NCBI GenBank assembly: GCA_028571685.1
Contig: CM053154.1
Span: 17,144,001-17,208,000 of the forward strand
Length of the DNA stretch: 64,000 bases
Direction: 5' to 3'
From: Heterohyrax brucei
Lineage: Eukaryota > Chordata > Mammalia > Hyracoidea > Procaviidae
Below the pieces are notes generated by a model. It was given only the letters and a program-made list of their open reading frames with translations, did no database searches and was not told where the DNA came from. The translations under genes were made by a program, and so were the position numbers. This document shows positions 43,204-52,929 of the stretch, piece by piece. Position 1 is the first letter of the stretch, and each line of letters starts with the position of its first letter.

Positions 43204-43369
43204 AACCAAAACCAAAACCACTGCAGTCATGCTGATTCCAACTTAAAGCAACAGTATAGGACAAAATGGAACTTCTTCATAGTTTCCAAGGAGCACCTGG
43301 TGGATTCAAACTGCCAGCGTTTTGGTTAGCAGATGTAGCACTTATCCACTACGCCACCAGGGTTTCCTA
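43204..43369 (-). mobile_element. SINE, short form
   Basis: 'aaccaaaaccaaaaccactg' to 'ctacgccaccagggtttcc'. Flanks 'tagcatgta' and 'tagcacgta' form an imperfect target-site duplication. Confidence 0.93.
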
Positions 43370-43659
43370 GCACGTAATAGGTTCACAAAATGTCTATTCT
43401 GTGTCGTTTCCATCTGTACATCTCTGGTTAAGGATAGATGAACAAATATTCTCACTGTTTTCCTACCATAATACAATGAAAATAGGTTTCTTAACTCAAG
43501 GTGGACTAAAAATTATATCTGGAAGAACATGGTGAATAAGTATTAACCAAGTTTAAGTTATCAACCTATGAAGGCTTATGGTGAACAAGGAAGACATGGG
43601 GAGCTGGTCAAGAAACAAATAAGTAACAGTTAAGAAATTAAAATAAAACACGTAAATTA

Positions 43660-43960
43660 TGCTGAGTCCTATGAAGGAAATAAACAGGGGGAAAGAGGGA
43701 AGGTAACTGGGAGAGGTCACCGGAGGCAGAGGAAGGAGAAAACATCGCAGCCAAGACCGGAAGATACGAAGCTAGCTCTGTCAATAGAAGGAGGTGGCTT
43801 CCAGGGGCTGGGAGAGTGAGTGTAAATGGTTGTAGGCAGGAAGGGCTTGATGTTAAGGCACAGAAAAGAGGCTGGCGTGACACTCCGGAGGCCAGAGACA
43901 GGAGATCAAGTGCGAGTGGTAGGAGGAGCCAGGTCACGCAAGCTCTCCCAGACCAAGACA
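43660..43960 (+). mobile_element. Probable ancient interspersed repeat
   Basis: 'tgctgagtcctatgaagg', 'ggtcaccggaggcagagg', 'gccaggtcacgcaagctct' match the same old repeat class as at 7740. Family not assigned. Confidence 0.35.
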
Positions 43961-43974
43961 GGCATGGATTAAAT

Positions 43975-44100
43975 AGATACACATGGTTGATGCTTGACTA
44001 CTCACCGGAAGGCTGGGAGTTCAATCCTACCCAGAGGCACCTTGGAAGAAAGCCATGGCGATCTGCTTCTGAAAGGTCACAGCCTTGAAAATCTTATGGA
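43975..44100 (+). mobile_element. SINE, long form, tail missing
   Basis: 'gcttgactactcaccggaagg' to 'aggtcacagccttgaaaatc'. Truncated next to a TG-rich stretch. Confidence 0.82.
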
Positions 44101-44159
44101 TTTTGTGTGTGTGTTCCACTGTTGTCTTGGTCTGGGAAAACTTGCATGTATATATACAG

Positions 44160-44200
44160 CCAAAGCAAGCCAAGTGCCGTCAAGTCAGATCTGACATTTT
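44160..44200 (-). mobile_element. SINE tail fragment
   Basis: 'gccaagtgccgtcaagtcag' is the tail of a long-form SINE in reverse. It may be the outer part of the copy resumed at 44330 after the AT microsatellite. Confidence 0.6.
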
Positions 44201-44205
44201 CTTCT

Positions 44206-44286
44206 TTATATATATACAAATATATATGTAAATATATATACATACGTAAGTATATATATACACATATATATAAAGAATACATACAT

Positions 44287-44325
<39 letters not shown>
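44206..44325. repeat. Compound TA/TATG/AC microsatellite
   Basis: About 120 bases: (TA)n, 'catacgtaagtatatatat' transition, (AC)n at about 44288-44304, then (TA)n. Likely hypervariable. Confidence 0.93.
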
Positions 44326-44329
44326 AAGA

Positions 44330-44478
44330 AAACACAGTTCCCTTTCAGTCAATTCCAACTTGTGGTAACCCCATGCCTTTTCGAGGCTGTGACCTTTCAG
44401 AAGCAGATAGCCATAACTTTCTTCCAAAGTGCTGCTAGGTGTGATTGAACTGCCAACCTTCCAGCAAATAGTCAGGCA
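44330..44478 (-). mobile_element. SINE, long form
   Basis: 'ccctttcagtcaattccaac', 'gaagcagatagccataac', 'gaactgccaaccttccagc'. Confidence 0.85.
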
Positions 44479-45017
44479 TTCACCAGGAGTGACTGAAGGT
44501 GTGTGGAGGTCACGCGCAGAAGGACTTTGCGACAGCTAGAGGTGCTAATGGAACGGACTGCCCTGGCAAGGCAGGGAGGTTCCCTCAAACGAAACTCAGC
44601 TGCTCTGTCCTCAGAAGCCTGCTGCTGTGTTCTCTGAGCCCAGGGTCTGGCTTCAGGAGCCTTCTCCCATTTCATCTTGTTAGATTCAGTCTCTCCCACC
44701 AGCCCGAGGAGCTCTTTTCAAATAAGCATGCCACCTTTTATCTGAAAGCCACGGATAAAATATTGACTACAAATGCACTGGTGACTGTGTTCTGCTGCTT
44801 GGTCACTAAATCTGTCCCCTCAACTGCTCAGCAAAAGCTGAAGGCCATACTTCGGGAAGTAACGTGGAAGACATAGGTGTCATGTGGGAAGCAGATGACC
44901 TTTCCTGTTTCTGCTACTCCTAAGAGTTTATGAGATCTAAGTGAATACATTGTAAAGCACAGCATGGCACATGTTATGGTGCTAGTGGCATTTAGGGGAC
45001 CTTGTCCTTATGAATGA
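44479..45017. other. Unique sequence
   Basis: About 540 bases. A 125-codon plus frame at 44499-44876 has no recognisable domain and no splice context; not called. Confidence 0.4.
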
Positions 45018-45222
45018 GCCCTAGTGGGGCATTGGTTAAGTGCTGGGCTTCTAACCAAAAGGTCACCAGTTCAAACCCACCAGCTGCTCCTCGAGAGAAC
45101 TGTGTAGCACTCTGCTTCCATTAGGATTTACCGCCTTCAAAGCTCTAATAAGGTGTTTTTACTCTGTCCTACAGAATTGCTATAAGTTGAAATCAACTCA
45201 GTGGCAGCGGGGCTTGGGTTCG
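45018..45222 (+). mobile_element. SINE, long form (tandem 1)
   Basis: 'gagccctagtggggcattgg', 'ctgtgtagcactctgcttcc', 'gttgaaatcaactcagtgg'. Confidence 0.9.
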
Positions 45223-45230
45223 TGTCTTTG

Positions 45231-45426
45231 TGTAAGAAGCCCTGTGGCTCAGTGTTTAAGCGCTCTCTTGCTAAGCTGAAAGGTCAGCTAGCATCAGCTT
45301 CCTGGTGGAAAGATGTGGCTGTCAGCTTCCTGAAGATTTACAGCCTTGGAAACCTTATGCGGCAGTTCTACTCTGTCCTATAGGGTCGGCAGGAGTCAGA
45401 AGTGACTCTACAACAATGGGTTGTCT
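45231..45426 (+). mobile_element. SINE, long form (tandem 2)
   Basis: 'gaagccctgtggctcagtg', 'gaaagatgtggctgtcagc', 'gagtcagaagtgactctac'. Head-to-tail with the copy at 45018. Confidence 0.9.
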
Positions 45427-46196
45427 TTATGGAGATACCAGGTGTAGATCTGCAGAAAGCAAACTTCTTTTTTTTTTTCAGTAGTATTGAAGTAGAACAA
45501 TTTTAAATATGATCAATATTTCCTTTTATGCCAACAAATAGTTCCGGATGTATCCAGTATCCATGGTATCTTTTCAGCACTTGCTGTTAGCATTTGGATC
45601 CTGGGAAGTGTGAGAAAATACATAAAGCCACCCATCTGCTCATCACATAAGGAGAAGTGTGTATGTGATGACCATTGTTTACTGGGTCCGTTTTTGACCC
45701 AGAAGCAGTTTTTATTTTAGGAATCCTTAGAATGTTTCTACTTGAAGGGAGCAAGTCTGAAAACCTAGAATTTTGAAGAACCACTTCCCTTAAGCACTGA
45801 AGCACAGGCAGGCAGAACCAATTCTTTCTGGAAAGCACAGCACATCCAGCAGCAGATCAATATTTCTGTGCTGTGACCAAAGCACCCCTCCAAGTCTGCT
45901 GCCACAGACTCCTCAAAGCTGGGAGGACTTGGCTTTGATACCTTGCTCCCTGGAGTGAAGATGTTCATGACTATGTTCTCTTGTTTACAGAATTAGAGAA
46001 AACGGAATTCATCTCGTCATAAAAGTGAGAATGTTCCAGAAACCCTATCTCCTAAAAATACAGGAGAGTCAGAGAAACAGGCTGCTAAGGTTCCATACAA
46101 GGTCCACCTCTGACTGAGACAAAGTAGAGACAATCCTCCATCAGATGAGATGGCTGTTGCAACTCAGATTCCTCAACACCCATTACAAAAGGCACA
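45427..46196. other. Unique sequence
   Basis: About 770 bases including a T-run near 45471; no gene recognised. Confidence 0.4.
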
Positions 46197-46412
46197 AACA
46201 AACAAAACGCCCGATCAGTCACTGTCGGGTTGATTCCAACTCATGGTACCCCTGAGTTTCTGAGTAGAACTTTACTCCATGGGACTTGCAAGAGCTGTGG
46301 CCTCTAGCAAGTAGATAGCCAGGCCAGTCTTCCTAGGTGCCTTGGAAGATTGGAACCACAGTCTTTCAGTCAATAACTGTCAGCTTAACTGTGTGCACCA
46401 CCCCCAACTAAA
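46197..46412 (-). mobile_element. SINE, long form
   Basis: 'cactgtcgggttgattccaac', 'gcaagtagatagccaggcc', 'ctgtgtgcaccacccc'. Diverged. Confidence 0.8.
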
Positions 46413-46874
46413 AAAATCAGCCCTCCCAGCAAAAGACCTTTGACCGAAGACCTCCCTTCAAATCTCTTTTTTCTCCCATGTGAGGTGTGCTGGGTAAGAA
46501 AGGTGATGCAGTAATTACCACTTCTGAATGGAAGAGTGGGTCAATTTATTACCGTGGTTCTGCTTCTGGAATCTGGTCCTCAGCTCATCTGCGTCAGAAT
46601 CACATGGCAGAGGGAGGGGGAGAGCTACTTGTTTGAAGTGCAGATTCCTGGGCTTAAACCCAATCGAATGAGCAGGGATCCTTGGGCACAGAGCCCAGGC
46701 ATTTGCTTTCTTTAATAGTGCACTTTAGATATATTCAAGTTCAAGGACTAATGGCAAAGCTTTTCTCCAGTGAACTTTTTTTGGGTCTATTTTTAGTCAA
46801 GTAATAAAAACAGTGGCAAACAATTAAACAGTGTTTCTCTATGGTAGTCATTATTTTGAATCTATTTCCACCAT
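46413..46874. other. Unique sequence
   Basis: About 460 bases, nothing recognised. Confidence 0.4.
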
Positions 46875-47249
46875 CTATCTGCTAAGAGTTTGTTGAACTG
46901 TGGTGACTTGCATGTGGCTGTGATGCTGGGAGCTAAGTCACCAGTGTCTCAAGTATCAATATAGCGGACAGCTTTCAGTAGAGCCTCAAGACTAAGATAG
47001 GCTAGGAAGAAAGGCCTGGTGATCTACTCCCAAATATCAGTTGTGAAAATCTTGTGGATCAGAACAGAATATTGCCTGACAGAGACCTAGAACATGAGCC
47101 TTCTAGGTTGGAAGGCAATCAAAATGCAGAGTGGCAGAAATAGCAGACTGACACCCCCACCACTGATTGTGAAGATGGGTGACATTTTGCTGTGCTGTAC
47201 ACAAGGCCACCATGAGTCAGAGGTGACTTGATAACAACTAGCAACAACG
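46875..47249 (+). mobile_element. RTE-derived non-autonomous element, complete
   Basis: About 375 bp. The 5' part 'ctgtggtgacttgcatgtgg' and 'ggaagaaaggcctggtgatc' matches the RTE 5' region (55711-55960), then it joins an RTE-type end 'gtcagaggtgacttgataac', 'agcaacaac'. It thus has both RTE ends and no coding middle. Confidence 0.8.
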
Positions 47250-47467
47250 TATGTATTTATTTGACTGATCTTTACAACAGCCTCATGAGGCGGCACTGCT
47301 GGAACGTGCCTGTGACCTCCCGAGACAAGTTCAAGTGGTTTCATCAATTATCCAAACACCAGCTCAATGGATATTGGTTGAATGAATTCTCTGTGACCAT
47401 ATGTCATTTTCTGGTGTCTCCCAAGTAGAAACAGCAGTGCCAGAACAACGAACATCTGGTCCTTATC

Positions 47468-47629
47468 CAGAAATTCTGATAGCACAATAGTTAACAGCTA
47501 CATCTGCTAACCAAAAGGTCAGCAGTTCAAATCCACCAGGTGTTCCTTGGAAACTCTAAGGGGCAGTTCTACTCTGACCTATACGGTTGCTGTGAGTCAG
47601 AATCGACTCAATGGCAGTGGCTTTGGCTT
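47468..47629 (+). mobile_element. SINE, short form, with perfect target-site duplication
   Basis: 'aattctgatagcacaatag' to 'gtcagaatcgactcaatgg'. Flanked by an exact 11-bp repeat 'tggtccttatc' at 47457-47467 and 47630-47640. Confidence 0.96.
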
Positions 47630-47740
47630 TGGTCCTTATCATACCTCCCCTCACTCCAAGCCAATAGTCTTGCTTTCACTAGGCAGGGTTGTGAGCTTAC
47701 CTCCACAACTGGACGTGTGCCAATCAACGTAATAGCACTG

Positions 47741-47908
47741 TGAAATTACATAGTGCAGTAGTTAAGTACTACACTTGCTAATTAAAACGTTAGCAGTTCA
47801 AATCCACCAGGCACTCCTTGGAAACTCTATGGGGCAGTTCTACTGTGTCCTATAGGGTTGCTATGAGTCGGAATCAGCTGGATAGCAGCAGGTCTAGTTC
47901 TTTTGTTT
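47741..47908 (+). mobile_element. SINE, short form
   Basis: 'gtgaaattacatagtgcag' to 'gagtcggaatcagctggatag', T-rich end. Confidence 0.92.
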
Positions 47909-47924
47909 TTTACTCTGAGAGAGC

Positions 47925-48044
47925 CTGGGTGGCCCTAGCAGTTTGCAGTCAGGCTGCTAACTTAAAGGTGGGCAGTTAGAATCCACCAAGCAGGGCTGCA
48001 GGAGAAAGACTGGTGATCCACTTCTGTAAAGATTCCAAGGAGAA
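47925..48044 (+). mobile_element. SINE, long form, 5' half of a split copy
   Basis: 'gagcctgggtggccctagc' to 'ctggtgatccacttctg'. Resumes at 48202. Confidence 0.87.
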
Positions 48045-48201
48045 ATCAGACGCATTGCTGTTGAGTTGATTCTGACTCATAGTAATTCTACAGGACAGAG
48101 TAGAACTGCCCCATAGGGTTTCCACGGAGTGGCTAGTGGGTTAGAACTGCTGACCTTTTGGTAGCAGCTATAGCTCTTAACCATTGCACCCCAGGGCTCC
48201 T
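48045..48201 (-). mobile_element. SINE, short form, nested in another SINE
   Basis: 'gcattgctgttgagttgattc' to 'gcaccccagggctcc'. Flanks 'aaagattcca' and 'aaagattaca' give a one-mismatch target-site duplication in the host SINE. Confidence 0.92.
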
Positions 48202-48312
48202 CACAAAGATTACAGCCAAGAAAACCCTATGGAGGAGTTCCACTCTGTAACAGACGGTGTCACGGGAACTCAGAAATGACCACACAGCAGCGAGTTTGGT
48301 TTTTTTTTATCT
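48202..48312 (+). mobile_element. SINE, long form, 3' half of the split copy
   Basis: 'gattacagccaagaaaaccc' to 'gaactcagaaatgaccacac' and a T-run. Confidence 0.85.
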
Positions 48313-48317
48313 GAAAC

Positions 48318-48466
48318 CGAAAAATCCATTGCTGTTAAGTCAGTTCGGATTCACAGCAACCCTGCAGGACAGAGTAGAACTGCCCCTAGAGTTTCCAAGC
48401 AGTGCCTGATGGATTCATATTGCCGACTAGTTAGCAGTACTAAACCACCATGCCATCAGGGTTTCC
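48318..48466 (-). mobile_element. SINE, short form
   Basis: 'ccattgctgttaagtcagttc' to 'ccatgccatcagggtttcc'. Confidence 0.9.
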
Positions 48467-48498
48467 AAACCCTTAACCACTGTGCCACCAAATCCCTT
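48467..48498 (-). mobile_element. SINE head remnant
   Basis: 'cccttaaccactgtgccacc' is a reverse SINE head piece directly after the copy at 48318. Confidence 0.7.
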
Positions 48499-48529
48499 GG
48501 AATGGCCTGATTCATCCCACAGTAGTGCC

Positions 48530-48680
48530 GGCAACCAGGCATTATGACCGTCCCCACTGAGAATGCCGAGCCCGTGGAAATGAAGGAAGGTCAATGACCT
48601 GCCCAAGGTTAGAGCCCAGAGCCATCCAGCTAGCCTCAGAAGCAGGCTTCCCAGCTCAGAGGCTACCCTATTCTGTCCCG
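48530..48680 (+). mobile_element. MIR fragment
   Basis: 'gtcaatgacctgcccaagg', 'gccatccagctagcctc' match the MIR segment around 'cttgcccaaggtcacacagct'. Diverged. Confidence 0.5.
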
Positions 48681-49827
48681 TGATCCCTTTGCTCTCTGTG
48701 GCTCCCGTTACCCTTGGCGGCAGTGTACATCTGTAGACTTTGGTCCTTCAAACGTTTCCTGGTATCTGATACTCGATCACGTCCCTCGAAGCACATTTCT
48801 AGTGTAGCGATGACTCCGTCAGCAACCCTGAGCAGAAGGATTTGAAAGGAGAGCCGCTATTCTCCATGAGAGCAATTATTTACGTGCACAAATAATTGCG
48901 CACATAATTGGCTAATGGAGAGTGCAGTCGGCCACATGTGGGCTTAATTAGCCACTTGCCCCTCAGTTGGAGGGTATAATTATCAAAGCTGGCAATTTTA
49001 TGTCTGCGGATAATTGTACAAGCAGGAGAGAAAGACGGGGAGGAAATCTGGTCCTTAATTACTTTTAATGTCATTATTTTCAGGAAAGTACTTCAAGGTA
49101 AAGGTAGCTTTCTGTTTGGACCCACCATCAGATCTAGTCAAGCAGGATTAACTGAAACTAGGAAAAATGAGTCAGGATCTCGTGCAATCGGCTGAAGTCT
49201 GAATCTCCCTTGCCAAAAACACCCCAGCAGCCAATTACCCTGGACGTGACGCCGAGGCCCGCCTAGTGGCCAGCCATCTGCCTACCAAGACAATAAAGCT
49301 CCTTTTTTGTGTGTGTGTTTTTCGTTCTCCATTACTCTGTATCGTTTTTTGCTTTCAGGTTTCACGTTCTCCTCACTTGGTAGTTTTATCATCTCAGAAA
49401 CGCCAGTTGGCTTGGCACGGTAAATGATTTTGTTCGCGGCGGGAAGTGGGTCATTTAAAATGCGTTAACAATACTTTTAACTACTCATTCATCTGGGAAT
49501 GTACATAGAATAATAAATGGAGAACACATCTCTGTGTGGTTTTTCTGAGACCTTCGATGACAGAGATTTTACAATTTCTGCTGTGCCCTTGTGTTCTGAT
49601 TTCTGCAGCCCTGCAGAACTGCTCCCACTCTCCTACTCAATCACACCAAAATACACTTGCTAACAGCAGCTCCTAAAAATACATGTCACATGGGAGCACA
49701 AGGGAACTTTTTTTTAAATATGAATTGACTTTTTAGGAATATGCAAGCTGAGTGGCTTTTTTAAAAAAAGAAATCCAGTTCTCTACAGTGCTCTTTCTTA
49801 TCAGAGTATTATTCTGAAGGGGACACT
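48681..49827. other. Unique block (about 1.1 kb)
   Basis: Free of SINE and LINE. Contains the regulatory candidate below. From 49100 to 49500 the DNA stays low-copy with motifs such as 'gcgttaacaatac'. Confidence 0.5.
48860..49090. promoter_or_regulatory. Candidate conserved enhancer, homeodomain-site cluster
   Basis: About 230 bases with at least seven AATTA/ATAATT cores, including 'cataattggctaatgg', 'gcttaattagcc', 'gtataattatc', 'ggataattgtac' and 'ccttaattacttttaatg'. A perfect 10-bp inverted repeat, GCAATTATTT and AAATAATTGC, lies at 48872-48881 and 48890-48899 with an 8-base spacer. This density is typical of ancient developmental enhancers. It is inference; conservation must be tested. 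Confidence 0.5.
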
Positions 49828-50032
49828 GTTTAGGACAGTGGTTGGTGGACAGACTTCGGTATTAGAAAGGCCTGTGTTTCAGGATTGGCTCTTGACACTT
49901 GCCAGTTGTATATCTTTGGCAAGTGTCTGACTCAGTTTCCTCATCTGTAAAATGGGCTCTTCTGAAGAGCAAATGGGAATGCAGTTAAAGTACTTCGCAC
50001 AATACTAGGCTCATTATAGAGCCTCTGGTATC
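49828..50032 (+). mobile_element. MIR element
   Basis: 'gtttcaggattggctcttg', 'cagtttcctcatctgtaaaat', 'gcacaatactaggctcat': nearly the full MIR order. Confidence 0.82.
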
Positions 50033-50037
50033 TATCA

Positions 50038-50202
50038 TCAGAACTTTGGTGGCATAGTGGGTTAAGTGCCACATCTGCTGCCCAAAAGGTCAGCAGTTTG
50101 TATCTGCCAGGCACTCCTTGGAAACTCTATAGAGCAGTTCTGCCTTGTCTTATAGGGTTGCTGTGAGTCAGGATAGACTCAACGGCCATGGATTTGGGTT
50201 TA
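50038..50202 (+). mobile_element. SINE, short form
   Basis: 'gaactttggtggcatagtgg' to 'gtcaggatagactcaacgg'. Confidence 0.93.
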
Positions 50203-50213
50203 TCATTAATACT

Positions 50214-50352
50214 GAGCCCTGGTTAAGTGCTTGGTGGCTAACCGAAAACCTGGTTGTTCGAATCTACCAGCTGCTCCTTGGAAACCCTGTGGGACAGCTC
50301 TACTGTGTCCTATAGAGTTTGTATGAGTCAAAATCAACTCAACTGCAACAGG
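50214..50352 (+). mobile_element. SINE, short form with 12-bp perfect target-site duplication
   Basis: 'gagccctggttaagtgcttgg' to 'gtcaaaatcaactcaactgc'. The flanking repeat 'atcattaatact' lies at 50202-50213 and 50353-50364. Confidence 0.94.
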
Positions 50353-50364
50353 ATCATTAATACT

Positions 50365-50479
50365 CAGCCCTGGTGGTGTGGTGATTAAGAGCTCAGTTGC
50401 TAGCCAAAAAGTCAAAAGTTTGAATCTATCAGCCACTCCTTAGAAATGCTGTGGGCAGTTCTACTCTGTCCTGTAGGAT
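50365..50479 (+). mobile_element. SINE, short form, 5' half of a split copy
   Basis: 'cagccctggtggtgtggtg' to 'ctctgtcctgtaggatt'. Its head directly abuts the target-site repeat of the previous SINE. Tail is at 50706. Confidence 0.88.
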
Positions 50480-50705
50480 TGTGCAAACATGGTGTAGGGG
50501 CAGTATCTGACCTCCTCCAACCCCGCAAGGGGGAAGGAGAACCAAGATCAGGAGTACCACACTTACTCCCATGAGACAGAGGTCAATCAAGCCTCCTCTC
50601 CCCGCCATCTTTACTAATTCTGACACCGGCTGTCCTTCTCACACTACTCTCTACTTCTCTGACCATGGCTAGGAAGGCCACACAAAAAAGTAATTCATCA
50701 CAATG
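50480..50705. mobile_element. Unclassified insertion splitting a SINE
   Basis: About 225 bases of non-SINE sequence with 'tgcaa' at both junctions, suggesting an inserted element with a short target-site duplication. It shares 'tctgacctcctcc' with 30491. The family is not recognised; a small LTR-type relic is possible. Confidence 0.4.
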
Positions 50706-50757
50706 CAAGCCACTATGAGTTGGAATCAACTTGATGGCAATGGATTTACCATCAATA
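50706..50757 (+). mobile_element. SINE tail, 3' half of the split copy
   Basis: 'gccactatgagttggaatc' and 'aacttgatggcaatgg'. Confidence 0.85.
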
Positions 50758-50939
50758 TCAAAAGCTTCATATTCTAATCTATAGCATGGCTTATCTATAT
50801 CAGTCACCTGGTACTTTGTATTGCCTGGTTACAGTCCTTGTCTCTATTATTAACAAAAGAGAGGAATTTTGTCTTATCTAGGAAATTCCTGGGTTATAAA
50901 CATTTGAGTTATGGACAACTTCTACTTGCCCTTTAAAGA

Positions 50940-51107
50940 AAACCCTAAACTAAACCCACTGCCATCAAGTCGGATCCGACTCATAATGACCCTAGCAGTC
51001 AGAGCAGAACTGTCCCCAATGAGTTCCCATGGAGTGCCCGGTGGATTTGAACTGCCCTCCTTTTGGTTAGCAGACATAGCACTGAACCCACTACGTCACC
51101 AGGGTCT
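50940..51107 (-). mobile_element. SINE, short form
   Basis: 'cactgccatcaagtcggatcc' to 'cactacgtcaccagggtctc'. Confidence 0.93.
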
Positions 51108-51219
51108 CTACTTCAGTGTTATGTAAATTACCTGCACCTGGAAACTATTGACCCAACCCTTAGTAGCAAAAAATATAGCCTCACAAGTGGACCAAGAAGC
51201 AACACAATGACAAAGGGAG

Positions 51220-51838
51220 AAAATTACTGAGATTGTCAAGCATTTCATGTTGCTTGCATCCACAATCAATACTGACAGAAGCAGCAGTCAGGAAATCAAA
51301 GGATGTGTCGCTTTGGGAAACTCTGCTGCAAAGGACCTCTTTAAAGTGTTATAAAGAAAGAGGTCACCTTGAGGACTAAGGTGCACCTGACCCAAGCCAT
51401 GGTGTTTTCAGTATCCTTGTATGCATGTGAAAGCTAGACAGAGAATAAGGAAGACCAAAGAAAAAGTGATGTCTTTGAATGACGCTGGCTGAGTATTCAG
51501 TCTACCGTGGACAGCCAGAAGGAAGAGTAACTCTGTCTTATGAAAAGTGCAGCCAAGGTGCTCCTTAGAAGGGAGGAGAGTGAGACTGTGTCTTACGTAC
51601 GAGCGCTTTGGACATGTTGTCAGGAAGGACCGGTCCCTGCAGAAGGACATCATGCTTAGTAGAGGGTCAGTTAAAAAGAGGAAGACTCTCAGTGAAATAT
51701 TGACACAGTGACTGTAACAACGGGCTCAGATGTCGTAACAATCGTAAGCACGGTAGAGAGCCGCTCAGTGTTTTGTTCTGTTGTATGCAGGGTCGCTATG
51801 AGTCAGAGCCCACTAACGGCACTTAACAACAGCTGCTT
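51220..51838 (+). mobile_element. RTE LINE 3' part, 5' truncated
   Basis: Matches 59300-59890: 'ctgctgcaaaggacctcttta', 'gaggactaaggtgcacctgac', 'gacatgttgtcaggaagg', and ends 'gcacttaacaacagc'. It covers the end of the RTE ORF and the short 3'UTR. Frame is broken. Confidence 0.9.
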
Positions 51839-52342
51839 ACAACATATTCTTTCTCACGATACCTTCACTTGCTGCATATGCGATGTGTTTGTTTTGTTTT
51901 CCTGTCCTCTCTTTTCAACTCTTTAGCTTTACAGCCTCTGCACCCACTCATCACCGTGGGCACAGCCCTGCCTGGATCCAACCGTCCCTCAAAGATCTTG
52001 AGTTTTCTTTGGCTTCGTGGATTTCACCTCTCTTACTTTCCGTCTTGCTGGGGACCCATAATGCTCGTCCCTTCCCAGCTCTGACTTCATGTTGATAGCT
52101 TGACACCAGTCAGGGTAGAGGATTTACACCAAGGGAATTAGCATAAGTTGCAAATCAGGGCTTCCTCCACTCCCTGGAGGGCTGGCTGTTAGCTCTTTTC
52201 TGGTACAGTGCTGAATGCTTCTTGTATGTGTATATCAGAACCCCAGATCCCTGCACGTCTATCTAGTCTCCAGATCCATCATTCCCTACGGATTCCATTT
52301 CCCCTCTTACTTTGTTACCCAGAGGCAGCATTTGAAATAACT
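51839..52342. other. Unique sequence
   Basis: About 500 bases; short frames without domains. Confidence 0.4.
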
Positions 52343-52558
52343 CCTGTGATTGTTGCTGTTAGGTGCTGTGGGGTTATTTCATCTCACAACACCACAATGT
52401 GACAGAGTAGACCTAATTGCCTCATCGAGTTTTCTAGACTGTAATCTTTAAGAGAGTACATCACCAGGCCTTTCTCCTGCAAAGGTGCCGTACAGGTTCG
52501 AACGGCCAAACTTGCAGTGAACAGCTGAGTGCTTAACTCATTGTGCGACCAGGGCTTC
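52343..52558 (-). mobile_element. SINE, long form
   Basis: 'gttgctgttaggtgctgtgg', 'gtacatcaccaggcctttc', 'gtgcgaccagggcttc'. Its start carries the RTE-type 'gttaggtgctgt' end. Confidence 0.85.
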
Positions 52559-52737
52559 TTGATGCATGTGACACTGCCCTTCCATTCCATGTCCTTGGAT
52601 GCTCTGTAGGTTCTATTTTTCTCGTCTCTACTTGTGGGTGACCCCCAATGTCCTCGTCCTCTGATCTCATCCGTTTCTCCCATCTCCACTTGACTCCTCG
52701 TATGCTCCCTCCCCACAGTTAATAGACTTTATCTTCA

Positions 52738-52778
52738 GTTCCTGAGTCAAAATCAACTCAACTGCTGATAGCTGTACA
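52738..52778 (+). mobile_element. SINE tail remnant
   Basis: 'gagtcaaaatcaactcaactg' tail only. Confidence 0.65.
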
Positions 52779-52929
52779 GTAGTTCCAGTGTGGTATGCTA
52801 CTGTCTGTATTTATTATATTGACATTCACATTATCTCTTAAAAGAGAGAAACAGACCGATTTGTCTGACAGCCATCCCATTTGGTCCCTTTAAAATTGTT
52901 AACCCAGTTTTCATACTAATACAACCCTT

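Noticed and set aside
44499-44876. 125-codon plus-strand frame
   Set aside because: No domain, no conserved splice sites; unique DNA without other support.
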